This document shows, piece after piece, positions 1 to 7,735 of a DNA stretch of 64,000 nucleotides. This DNA is from Acidimicrobiia bacterium (GTDB lineage: Bacteria; Actinomycetota; Acidimicrobiia; Spongiisociales; ZC4RG35). The stretch's first letter is position 1. Each line of letters begins with the position of its first letter. The notes under the pieces were generated by a model that saw only the letters and a program-made list of their open reading frames with translations, searched no databases and had not been told where the DNA came from. Position numbers and translations under genes: made by a program. Where the stretch lies: the NCBI GenBank assembly GCA_017577575.1, contig PKRG01000011.1, positions 17,790 to 81,789 of the forward strand. The letters run 5' to 3'.

Positions 1-1
1 A

Positions 2-925
2 CTGGTCGACCCCCATGTCCCGCAGCTCCGAGAGCTTGCGGATGTGGTCCTCGACGGTGCCGAGGACACAGAACCGGTCGACGATCTCGTCGGGCACGAA
101 GTCCGTGGTGGGGTTGCCGGACCGGCCGTGGCGGTCGTAGTCGTAGCCCTTGCGGGCATCGATGTAGTCGGTCAGCACCTTCGGGATGGGTCCGTCCTTC
201 CCGTAGCGCTCCACCAGATCGGCGACGTGGTTGCCGACCATCCCGCCGAACCAGCGGACCTGGTCGCGTTGATGGGCGATGTCGTCGCCCACGTACGCCG
301 GGGCCACGACGCAGATGGCGATCTCGTCGGGGTCGCGTCCGGCCCGCTCCGCCGCCTGGCGCACGGTGCCCATGGTCCACTCCAGGATCTGGGGGTCGGC
401 GAGCTGGAGGATGAACCCGTCGCAATGCTCCCCGATCGTGGCGAGCGCTTTCGGGCCGTACCCGGCTCCCCACATGGGCAGGTCCCACCCGCCACCTTCG
501 GGTATCCAGGGGATCCGCAGCTCTTTCCCGTTGTAGGTCACCGACTCGCCCGCCACCAGCGCCTTGATGACCTTCATCGACTCGACCATCGTCTGGAGGG
601 TGGTGGGCTTCTGGTTGATGTAGCGGAGCGCCGAGTCGCCCCGCCCCATGCCGCAGATGGTCCGCCCGTCGAACATCTCGTTCAGCGTGGCGAACAGCGA
701 TGCCAGCACCGTCCAATCCCGCGTGCCGGGATTGGTCACCATCGGGCCGACGATCATGCGCTGGGTCCTCGCCAGCATCTGCGAGTAGATGACGAACGGC
801 TCCTGCCACAGGACGTGGGAGTCGAACGTCCAGCCGTACGTGAAGCCGTTCGCCTCGGCCAGCTCGGTGAGCTCGATCACCTTCGAAGCCGGCGGGTCGG
901 TCTGGATCACCACGCCGAAGTCCAT
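2..925 (-). CDS. LLM-class F420-type oxidoreductase (C-terminus off the left edge)
   Basis: The first 308 codons of a flavin/deazaflavin oxidoreductase of the bacterial luciferase-like (LLM) family are visible, with no stop before the window edge. The protein opens MDFGVVIQTDPPASKV and keeps the TIM-barrel pattern with GPMVTNPGTRDW, GRGDSALRYI and a MWGAGYGPKAL segment. This is how the family related to methylenetetrahydromethanopterin reductase reads (TIGR03842-like from memory), usually F420-dependent. The full length should be about 330 residues, so little is missing. It follows the semialdehyde dehydrogenase by 61 bases and looks like the distal gene of the pyrimidine-degradation operon. 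The substrate is unknown; a role in pyrimidine or hydantoin redox chemistry is only inference from position. Confidence 0.85.
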   Translation of the reverse strand, partial: MDFGVVIQTDPPASKVIELTELAEANGFTYGWTFDSHVLWQEPFVIYSQMLARTQRMIVGPMVTNPGTRDWTVLASLFATLNEMFDGRTICGMGRGDSALRYINQKPTTLQTMVESMKVIKALVAGESVTYNGKELRIPWIPEGGGWDLPMWGAGYGPKALATIGEHCDGFILQLADPQILEWTMGTVRQAAERAGRDPDEIAICVVAPAYVGDDIAHQRDQVRWFGGMVGNHVADLVERYGKDGPIPKVLTDYIDARKGYDYDRHGRSGNPTTDFVPDEIVDRFCVLGTVEDHIRKLSELRDMGVDQ

Positions 926-986
926 GCCCTCCTCCCCTCTCTCTCATGACCATGCGCGGGGACGATCCCCCGCCCCGCCGTCCGAT

Positions 987-2483
987 TCATGATCCGTGCT
1001 GGGGGAAACCCAGGTCGACGCCGCGGTGCATGGGGTCGGGCCAGCGGCTGATGACCACTTTCTGGCGGGTGTAGAAGTCGACCCCGTGGGGCCCGTAGAT
1101 CGGGTGGGTGCCGAACAGGGAGTCTTTCCATCCCCCGAAGCTGTAGAAGGCGAGGGGGACGGGGATCGGCAGGTTGATGCCGACCATGCCGACCTGGATC
1201 TGGTTCTGGAACAGCCGGGCGGCGCCGCCGTCGTTGGTGAACACGGCGGTGCCGTTGCCGTAGGGGTTGGCGTTGATCAGGTCGATGGCTTCCTGGTACG
1301 TGTCGACCCGGACGGTCGAGAGGACCGGCCCGAAGATCTCGTCCTTGTAGATGGTCATGTCGGGGGTGACCCGGTCGAAGAGGGTCGGCCCGACGTAGAA
1401 CCCGTTCTCGTAGCCCTCGGGGGCGTAGCCGCGGCCGTCGACGACCAGCTCGGCGCCTTCCTCGACGCCCTTGTCGATGTAGCCGACGACCCGGTCGCGG
1501 TGCTCGGGGGTCACGAGCGGGCCCATCTCCGAGTCGGGGTCGGTGCCGGGGCCGGTGCGGAGCTTTGCGATCCGCTCCAGCATCTTCGGCAGCAGCCGGT
1601 CGGCGGCATCACCGACCGTCACCACCACCGAGATGGCCATGCAGCGCTCACCCGCCGACCCGAAGCCGGCCGACACCGCGGCGTCGGCGGCCAGCTCCAT
1701 GTCGGCGTCGGGCAGCACCACCATGTGGTTCTTGGCTCCGCCGAGTGCCTGCACCCGCTTTCCGTGCTTGGTGCCGTTCTCGTAGATGTAGCGGGCGATC
1801 GGTGTCGACCCCACGAACGACACCGCCGAGATGTCGGGGTGCTCCAGGATCCTGTCCACCGCCACCTTGTCGCCGTGGACCACGTTGAACACTCCTGGCG
1901 GCAACCCCGCCTCGGCCAGCCATTGGGCTGCCAACAGCGATGCCGACGGGTCCTTCTCCGACGGCTTGAGGACGAACGTGTTGCCCGCCGCGATCGCCAG
2001 CGGGTACATCCACATGGGCACCATCGCCGGGAAGTTGAACGGGGTGATGCCCGCCACCACTCCCAGCGGCTGGCGGATCGTGTAGGTGTCCACGCCGGTG
2101 GACACCTGCTCGGAGTACTCGCCCTTGACCAGGTGAGCGATGTTGCAGGCGAACTCGATCACCTCCAGGCCCCGCTGCACCTCGCCCAGGGCGTCGGGGA
2201 CGGTCTTGCCGTGCTCGGAGGTGATCACCTCCGCCAGCTGACGGCGTCGGTCCGACACGATCCGGCGGAACTCGAACATCACGTTCTGGCGGCGCGTCAC
2301 CGGCACGTCCCGCCACTCCTCGAACGCCTTGCGGGCCGCCTCCACCGCCGCGTCCACCTCGGCGACGCTGGCCATCGCCACCTCACCCGCAACCTGTCCC
2401 GTCGCCGGGTCGTAGACGGGGCCGGTCCGCTCCGGGTCGGCGCTCCACTCCTCGCCGTCGATCCAATGTGTGATGCGCTTCAT
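987..2483 (-). CDS. mmsA: CoA-acylating (methyl)malonate-semialdehyde dehydrogenase
   Basis: This 498-residue aldehyde dehydrogenase converts malonate or methylmalonate semialdehyde to acetyl-CoA or propionyl-CoA with NAD+ and CoA. The nucleophile is C281 in GSAGERCM. The segment ALGGAKNH (247-253) replaces the usual ALDH region that carries the general-base Glu, as in CoA-acylating members. PFNFP and KPSEKDPS of the NAD-binding domain are present. I chose ATG at 2483 because AGGGAG lies just upstream and MKRITHWIDG is the family N-terminus; an in-frame start 21 codons earlier would run into the preceding gene region. Position after an aminotransferase and dihydropyrimidinase suggests it finishes beta-alanine and 3-aminoisobutyrate degradation. 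Confidence 0.93.
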   Translation of the reverse strand: MKRITHWIDGEEWSADPERTGPVYDPATGQVAGEVAMASVAEVDAAVEAARKAFEEWRDVPVTRRQNVMFEFRRIVSDRRRQLAEVITSEHGKTVPDALGEVQRGLEVIEFACNIAHLVKGEYSEQVSTGVDTYTIRQPLGVVAGITPFNFPAMVPMWMYPLAIAAGNTFVLKPSEKDPSASLLAAQWLAEAGLPPGVFNVVHGDKVAVDRILEHPDISAVSFVGSTPIARYIYENGTKHGKRVQALGGAKNHMVVLPDADMELAADAAVSAGFGSAGERCMAISVVVTVGDAADRLLPKMLERIAKLRTGPGTDPDSEMGPLVTPEHRDRVVGYIDKGVEEGAELVVDGRGYAPEGYENGFYVGPTLFDRVTPDMTIYKDEIFGPVLSTVRVDTYQEAIDLINANPYGNGTAVFTNDGGAARLFQNQIQVGMVGINLPIPVPLAFYSFGGWKDSLFGTHPIYGPHGVDFYTRQKVVISRWPDPMHRGVDLGFPQHGS

Positions 2484-2520
2484 CGTTGACTCCCTGTGAA
2501 CGCCGTCGAGCGGTGCCCGC

Positions 2521-3936
2521 TCAATGGACGTATTGGTTCGTGCCACGGGCGAGGTAGCGGCCGTGGCTCTTGTCGCCGAGGTATTCGCCGTCGGCGACGA
2601 TCTTCCTTCCCCGGCTCAAGACAGTGTCGACGGTGCCCGACACCTCCCAGCCCTCGTAGGCCGAGTAGTCGACCCGCATGTGCTGGTTCTCCACCGAGAT
2701 CGTCTTCGCCTTGTTCGGGTCGAAGATCACGATGTCGGCGTCGGATCCCACCGCGATGGTGCCCTTCTGCGGGTACAGCCCGAACATCTTCGCCGGGGCA
2801 GTGGAGCACAGCTCCACCCACCGGTTGAGCGAGATCCGGCCCTCTGCCACCCCCGCCTGGTAGATGAGCTCCATGCGGGGCTCCACGCCGGGCATGCCGT
2901 TGGGGATCTTCGAGAAGTCGCCCTCCCCCAGACGCTTCTGGGCGATGAGGCCGTCGAACTCGTCCATGCAGAACGGGCAATGGTCGGTGGAGATGACCTG
3001 GAGGTCGTTGCCCCGCAGGCCCCGCCACAGCTCCTCCTGGTGGCCGGCCTCCCAATCGCGCAGCGGGGGCGAGCAGACGTACTTGGCGCCTTCGAACCCG
3101 TTGCCGAGGTCGTCGAGGCCCAGCAGCAGGTACTGGGGGCAGGTCTCGGCGAACACGTTCAGGTCCTGGTCGCGGGCGATCGTCACCTCTTCCAAGGCCT
3201 CCAGGGCGGAGAGGTGGACGATGTACAGCGGGGCCCCGGCCAGCTCGGCCAGCTTGATCGCCCGGTGGGTCGCCTCTCCCTCGAGGATCGACTTGCGGAC
3301 GATGCCGTGGTAGATCGGGTCCGTCTCGCCCCGCTGGAGGGCCTGTTCGACGAGCACGTCGATGGCGATGCCGTTCTCGGCGTGCATCATGATCGTCGAG
3401 CCGTTCTCCGCCGCCTTCTGCATGGCCCGGAAGATCTGCCCGTCGTCGGAGTAGAAGACGCCGGGGTAGGCCATGAACATCTTGAACGAAGTCACACCCT
3501 CCTCGACGGCGGTGTCCATCTCCTTGAGCGTCTGCTCGTTGACGTCGGAGATGATCAGGTGGAACCCGTAGTCGATCGCACAGTTGCCGTCGGCCTTCTC
3601 CCGCCACGCCTCGTATCCCTCCATGAGGCCCCTGCCTCGGGACTGGACGGCGAAGTCGACGATCGTGGTGGTGCCACCCCAGGCGGCCGCCCGGGAGCCG
3701 GTCTCGAAGGTGTCGGAGGCGAAGGTGCCCCCGAACGGCAGCTCCATGTGGGTGTGGACGTCGATGCCGCCGGGGATGACGTACTTGCCGGCGGCGTCGA
3801 TCGTCTCGTCGGCCGTCCAGTCGTGGCTTCCGGGCGCGGCCAGGGCGACGATCTTCTCGTCCTCGACGAGGACATCGGCGGGCACCCGGTCGGTGGCGGT
3901 GACGACGGTTCCGTTGGCGATGATGGTGCGTGCCAT
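2521..3936 (-). CDS. hydA: Dihydropyrimidinase (D-hydantoinase family)
   Basis: This 471-residue cyclic amidohydrolase opens 5,6-dihydrouracil or dihydrothymine to the N-carbamoyl-beta-amino acid. All binuclear metal ligands are visible: H61 and H63 in DVHTH, the carboxylated lysine K152 in TSFKMF, H185 in MMHAENG, H241 in IVHLSA and D318 in ISTDHCPF. Length matches the family. ATG at 3936 has an AGGAGG ribosome binding site eight bases upstream, and the aminotransferase stop is only five bases away, so the two are co-transcribed. The hydantoinase branch has overlapping specificity; the neighbouring ureidopropionase and transaminase favour pyrimidine catabolism. Gene naming varies (hydA, pydB, dht). 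Confidence 0.93.
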   Translation of the reverse strand: MARTIIANGTVVTATDRVPADVLVEDEKIVALAAPGSHDWTADETIDAAGKYVIPGGIDVHTHMELPFGGTFASDTFETGSRAAAWGGTTTIVDFAVQSRGRGLMEGYEAWREKADGNCAIDYGFHLIISDVNEQTLKEMDTAVEEGVTSFKMFMAYPGVFYSDDGQIFRAMQKAAENGSTIMMHAENGIAIDVLVEQALQRGETDPIYHGIVRKSILEGEATHRAIKLAELAGAPLYIVHLSALEALEEVTIARDQDLNVFAETCPQYLLLGLDDLGNGFEGAKYVCSPPLRDWEAGHQEELWRGLRGNDLQVISTDHCPFCMDEFDGLIAQKRLGEGDFSKIPNGMPGVEPRMELIYQAGVAEGRISLNRWVELCSTAPAKMFGLYPQKGTIAVGSDADIVIFDPNKAKTISVENQHMRVDYSAYEGWEVSGTVDTVLSRGRKIVADGEYLGDKSHGRYLARGTNQYVH

Positions 3937-3940
3937 CGGC

Positions 3941-5233
3941 TCAGCCTCCTGTGGCTCGCTTCACGGCGGTTTCGAGGATGTCCAGACCCTCTGCGATCTC
4001 GTCGGCGGTGACGGTGAGGGGCGGGGCGATGCGCAACGTGTTGCCGTACAGCCCGCCCTTGCCTATCAGCAGCCGGCCCGCTTTCGCCTCCTCCATGACC
4101 TTTGCGGTGAGCGCCGGGTCGGGGGCGCTGTCGGGCCGGCCCAGCTCCACGCCGAGCATGAGGCCCTTGCCCCTCACCTCCAGGATCTCGGGGACCTCGG
4201 CGGCGATCGAGTCGAGGCCCTCCTTGAGCTGGCCGCCCATCTTGAAGGCGTTCGACTGGAGGTCGTGGCGGAGGACGTAGTCCAAGTTGGCGAGGGCCCC
4301 GGCGGTGGACAGCGGGTTGCCCCCGAAGGTGGAGATGGAGTTGGCGCCGAGACAGTCCATGATCTCGGCGCGGGCCACCACTCCGGCGATCGCCAGGCCG
4401 TTGCCGAGCCCTTTGGCGAAAGTGAGGATGTCGGGGGTGATGCCGTGGGCCTGGTAGCCCCAGAAGTGCTCGCCGGTACGGCCCCAGCCCGTCTGCACCT
4501 CGTCGGAGATGAAGAGGATCCCGTGGCGGTCGAGCACCTCTTTCATCGCCCCGAAGAACCCGTCGGGAGGTGTGACGAAGCCGCCCACCCCTTGGATGGG
4601 TTCGGCGATCATCGCCGCCACGTCGCCCGCCGTGGCCACCTCCAACAGGTTCTCCAGATCCGCCACGCAAGCGGCGGTGAACTCGTCGTCCGGCAGGTGC
4701 CCGAACGGCGAGCGCAGCTTGTAGCCGCCGTGTACGTAGATGACGTCGAAGGGCGAAAGGGAGGTCGCCGACCAGGATCGCTGACCGGTTATCGCCACCG
4801 TGGAATGGGACTTGCCGTGGTAGCTGCCCCGGATCGCCAGGACCTGGTTGGAGCGACGGTACTGCGTCGCCAGCATGAGGGCGGTGTCGTTGGCCTCGGT
4901 GCCCGAGTTGGTGAAGAACACCTTGGCGTCGGGTATGCCCGACAACTCGGCGATCTTCTCGGCGAGCTCGATCTGCGGCTCGATGAGGTACAGGGTCGAG
5001 GTGTGGACCATCTTCTCGGCCTGCGCCTTGATCGCCTCGACGATCTCGGGGACGTTGTATCCGGTCATCGTGGTCAGGATCCCGCCGAAGAAGTCGAGGT
5101 ACGTGACGCCTTCTGCGTCGGTGACCCTCCTCCCCTTGCCGTCGACGAGGGAGATCGGCTGCTCGTAGTACAGCGCCAGCCAGTCGGGCATCACCCGCTG
5201 GTGGCGGGCGAGGAGCTCGGAGTGGACACTCAT
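3941..5233 (-). CDS. Class III PLP aminotransferase, AGXT2/beta-alanine type
   Basis: This 430-residue class III omega-aminotransferase shows SGTEAN (110-115), SDEVQTGWGRTG with cofactor Asp D244, and the PLP lysine K274 in TFAKGLGNG. It resembles the AGXT2 group (alanine-glyoxylate 2 / 3-amino-2-methylpropionate-pyruvate transaminase). In this operon it would take the amino group from beta-alanine or 3-aminoisobutyrate to give the semialdehyde used by mmsA. The amino acceptor (pyruvate or 2-oxoglutarate) cannot be told from sequence. Length is typical. It lies between the ureidopropionase and dihydropyrimidinase genes on the same strand. Confidence 0.88.
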   Translation of the reverse strand: MSVHSELLARHQRVMPDWLALYYEQPISLVDGKGRRVTDAEGVTYLDFFGGILTTMTGYNVPEIVEAIKAQAEKMVHTSTLYLIEPQIELAEKIAELSGIPDAKVFFTNSGTEANDTALMLATQYRRSNQVLAIRGSYHGKSHSTVAITGQRSWSATSLSPFDVIYVHGGYKLRSPFGHLPDDEFTAACVADLENLLEVATAGDVAAMIAEPIQGVGGFVTPPDGFFGAMKEVLDRHGILFISDEVQTGWGRTGEHFWGYQAHGITPDILTFAKGLGNGLAIAGVVARAEIMDCLGANSISTFGGNPLSTAGALANLDYVLRHDLQSNAFKMGGQLKEGLDSIAAEVPEILEVRGKGLMLGVELGRPDSAPDPALTAKVMEEAKAGRLLIGKGGLYGNTLRIAPPLTVTADEIAEGLDILETAVKRATGG

Positions 5234-5273
5234 TCGGTCTCTGCCTTCCGACTTCCGAATTCCCGCACGGATC

Positions 5274-6116
5274 TCATGGCTCCACCAGTGGCTGGTAGGC
5301 GTCGGGACGACGGTCGCGGTAGAACGCCCAGATGCGGCGCACCTCCTCGATCATGTCCATCTCGAGGTCGCGCACGACCAGTTCCTCGTCGGTGTCGGAT
5401 GCGGCGTCGCCGACGATCTGGCCGCGGGGGTCGACGAAGTACGACGAACCGTAGAAGTCGTTGTCCCCGTACGGCTCCTTCCCCACCCGGTTGATGGCGC
5501 CGACGAAGTACTCGTTGGCGACGGCGGCCGCCGGCTGCTCCAGCTTCCACAGGTACATCGACAGGCCCCGGCTGGTCGCCGACGGGTTGAACACGATCTT
5601 GGCGCCGGCCAGGCCCAGGGCCCGCCATCCCTCGGGGAAGTGGCGGTCGTAGCAGATGTAGACGCCGATGCGGCCGACCTTGGTGTCGAAGACCGGGTAT
5701 CCGAGGTTGCCGGGGCGGAAGTAGAACTTCTCCCAGAACCCGTTCACGTGGGGTATGTGGGTCTTGCGGTACTTGCCGAGGTATGTCCCGTCGGCATCTA
5801 TGACGGCGGCGGTGTTGTAGTAGAAGCCCTCGTCGGCCTTCTCGAACATCGGCACGACCAGCACCATCCCGGTGTCCTTGGCGAGGCGGATCATCCGCTG
5901 CATGGTGGGCCCGTCGGGGATGGGCTCGGCCGAGTCGAAGTGCTCGTTCTCCTGGACCTGACAGAAGTAGGGCGTGTTGAAGATCTCCTGGAAGCACATC
6001 ACCTGGGCGCCTTCGTTGGCGGCCTGCTCGGCGTACTTGACGTGCTTGTCGATCATCGACTCCTTGTCGCCGGTCCATTCCGCCTGGAGAATCGCTGCTC
6101 TCACCACGTTCGCCAT
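5274..6116 (-). CDS. Beta-ureidopropionase (N-carbamoyl-beta-alanine amidohydrolase)
   Basis: This 280-residue nitrilase-superfamily hydrolase splits N-carbamoyl-beta-alanine to beta-alanine, CO2 and ammonia. The Glu-Lys-Cys triad is visible as E44 (FQEIF), K118 (YRKTHIP) and C155 (YICYDRHFP). Length and the FYFRPGN segment fit the carbamoyl-beta-alanine and polyamine-amidase branch. It is the first gene of the catabolic run, 140 bases after the permease gene and separated from it by a strong hairpin. The next gene starts 40 bases downstream. The chemistry and the neighbours agree; a carbamoylputrescine hydrolase is the main alternative. Confidence 0.9.
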   Translation of the reverse strand: MANVVRAAILQAEWTGDKESMIDKHVKYAEQAANEGAQVMCFQEIFNTPYFCQVQENEHFDSAEPIPDGPTMQRMIRLAKDTGMVLVVPMFEKADEGFYYNTAAVIDADGTYLGKYRKTHIPHVNGFWEKFYFRPGNLGYPVFDTKVGRIGVYICYDRHFPEGWRALGLAGAKIVFNPSATSRGLSMYLWKLEQPAAAVANEYFVGAINRVGKEPYGDNDFYGSSYFVDPRGQIVGDAASDTDEELVVRDLEMDMIEEVRRIWAFYRDRRPDAYQPLVEP

Positions 6117-6195
6117 GACGCTCCCTTCTTCGCTTTTGTGTCCCCGCGGGGTTCCGAGACTACCGACCTGGCCGTGTCGACGACCTCGTGAGAGG

Positions 6196-6235
6196 GATCG
6201 CCGTGCGAGCCGGATGGGCCGGCGGCACGGCGATC
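6196..6235 (-). terminator. Strong stem-loop between permease and catabolic operon
   Basis: GATCGCCGTGC pairs perfectly with GCACGGCGATC (11 bp), and inside it GCCGG pairs with CCGGC around a 5-base loop. It lies about 20 bases after the NCS2 permease stop, in the 140-base gap before the ureidopropionase gene. There is no T-run after it, but actinobacterial terminators often lack one. It would end or attenuate permease transcription, which separates permease from catabolic-gene expression. The rest of the gap holds a CCCCGCGGGG palindrome (6142-6151) and a possible -10 (TAGTCT, 6157-6162, minus strand) for the catabolic genes. Confidence 0.6.
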
Positions 6236-6256
6236 GGGTGACGTCAGGTCGTCAGC

Positions 6257-7660
6257 TCAGGGGGTGTCCTCGATCACGCCGCGCTCCTCGGGTGTGCCGG
6301 GAACGAGGTTGTCGAGAAGGAGCCCGAGCACTGCGGCGGTGGCGATCCCCGACGACCCGATCGACTGGATGATGTTCGTCAGCCAGCCGATGCCGAAGAA
6401 GCTGAACTCTTCGACCGAGCCGAAGTAGTACGGGAACACGAAGCCGGCGAACAGCACGAACCCGACGATCATCAGGTTGCGCTGGGAGTCGAGGTCGATC
6501 CGCCGCAGGAGCGAGAGTCCCACGGCGGCGATCAGGCCGAACAGAGCCAGGTAGGCGCCGCCGACGATGGGCGACGGGATCGTGGCGACCACCGCCCCGA
6601 ACTTGGCGACGAAGCCGAGCACGACGAGGACACCGGCGCCTACGACCACCACGTACCGCGACGCGACCTTGGTGAGGCCCACGAGGCCGATGTTCTCCGA
6701 GTAAGAGGTGGAGGCGAATCCGCCCAGCAGCCCCGTGATCGCGCAGCCGATTCCCTCGGCGCCGAGGCCGCGGTTGATCGTCTTGGCGTCGGGATCTCCG
6801 GCGCCCGAGAGCCTGGCGACGGCGTGGTAGTCGCCGAACGACTCGATCATCGAGGCGAGGTAGGCGGCGAGGATGGCGATGAGGAACGCCGGATCGAACA
6901 GCGGCGTGCCCCACGGGAAGACGAGCCCACCGCCTCCGATGTCGAAGCCCCGGATCCAGGCCGCCTCTCCCACGCCGGCGAAGCTCACGCCGGCCGGCGA
7001 GTCGGGATCGAACACGCCCGCCCAGGTCAGGACGAGGGCGATCACATACGAGGTGACGATCGCCAGGAGGACCGGGAAGAGGGAGAAGAACCGGTACTTC
7101 GGGGCGAGGATCAGGGAGAACAGGAACACCAGCGCGAGCATCAGGAGCGCCATCGGCCAGTGGGTGGAAGCCGTGTCGGCGGCGGCGCCGAACAGGGAGA
7201 GGCCGATGTGGGCGATGACCGGTGCGATGGTGACCGGGGTCACGAACCGGCGCAGGAATCCGATGACTCCTCCGAAACCGATGGCGATCTCGAACACGGC
7301 CCCGATCAGGACGCCGCCGGCGATGTAGCGCATGGCGTCTTCGCCGGGATGGGCGGCGATTATCCCGAAGAACGCGGGCAAGAATGCGAACGACACGCCC
7401 TGGATGATCGGGAGTCGGGATCCGAACTGGACCTGAACGAAAGTCGCCAGGCCGGAGCAGACGAAGACCGAGCTGACCAGGATGGCGATCTGGCTGGTGG
7501 ACATCCCCATCGCCGGCCCCAACAACAGGGGAACCAGGACGGTGGCGCCGAACATCGTCAGTACGTGCTGGACGCCGAGGCCGAGGGCTTTGGCGAATGG
7601 CCGGGGGACGTCGTCCAGTCCGTAGTTGAGTTCGAATTGACTCTCCGCACGGGCCGTCAC
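6257..7660 (-). CDS. NCS2 family nucleobase:cation symporter, uracil-type
   Basis: This 467-residue polytopic membrane protein of the nucleobase-ascorbate (NCS2) family should import a nucleobase with H+ or Na+. About 12-14 hydrophobic segments are visible. The TM8 segment carries MIESFGDYHAV and the TM10 region carries YSENIG, the ENIG form I associate with uracil carriers such as UraA rather than the QNxG form of urate/xanthine carriers. GTG at 7660 is chosen because AAAGGAGG precedes it; an upstream in-frame start would include that site. The downstream genes degrade uracil, which supports uracil import. Confidence 0.9.
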   Translation of the reverse strand: MTARAESQFELNYGLDDVPRPFAKALGLGVQHVLTMFGATVLVPLLLGPAMGMSTSQIAILVSSVFVCSGLATFVQVQFGSRLPIIQGVSFAFLPAFFGIIAAHPGEDAMRYIAGGVLIGAVFEIAIGFGGVIGFLRRFVTPVTIAPVIAHIGLSLFGAAADTASTHWPMALLMLALVFLFSLILAPKYRFFSLFPVLLAIVTSYVIALVLTWAGVFDPDSPAGVSFAGVGEAAWIRGFDIGGGGLVFPWGTPLFDPAFLIAILAAYLASMIESFGDYHAVARLSGAGDPDAKTINRGLGAEGIGCAITGLLGGFASTSYSENIGLVGLTKVASRYVVVVGAGVLVVLGFVAKFGAVVATIPSPIVGGAYLALFGLIAAVGLSLLRRIDLDSQRNLMIVGFVLFAGFVFPYYFGSVEEFSFFGIGWLTNIIQSIGSSGIATAAVLGLLLDNLVPGTPEERGVIEDTP

Positions 7661-7735
7661 CGCTCCTCCTTTCCCGATGAGGCGGTGACGATACCGAACC
7701 GCCACCAGGGGCGTCCGGATTTCTGGGGAGCGGTT
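7661..7735 (-). promoter_or_regulatory. Permease leader with inverted repeat over a candidate -10
   Basis: This 75-base gap separates the priA stop from the permease start. GGCGGT and ACCGCC form a 6-bp inverted repeat with 11 bases between (7681-7703). It covers a TATCGT hexamer (7688-7693, minus strand) that could be a -10 box. I see no good -35. The repeat may be an operator for pyrimidine-responsive control or only a chance GC-rich repeat. Confidence 0.3.

Noticed and set aside
44..949. Long plus-strand open frame opposite the F420-type oxidoreductase
   Set aside because: It is antisense to a clear conserved protein and its translation is a GC-driven low-complexity shadow (rich in V, G, D, H, R).
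996..2489. 497-codon plus-strand frame over mmsA
   Set aside because: The minus-strand frame encodes an intact aldehyde dehydrogenase; the plus frame has no domain and mirrors codon bias.
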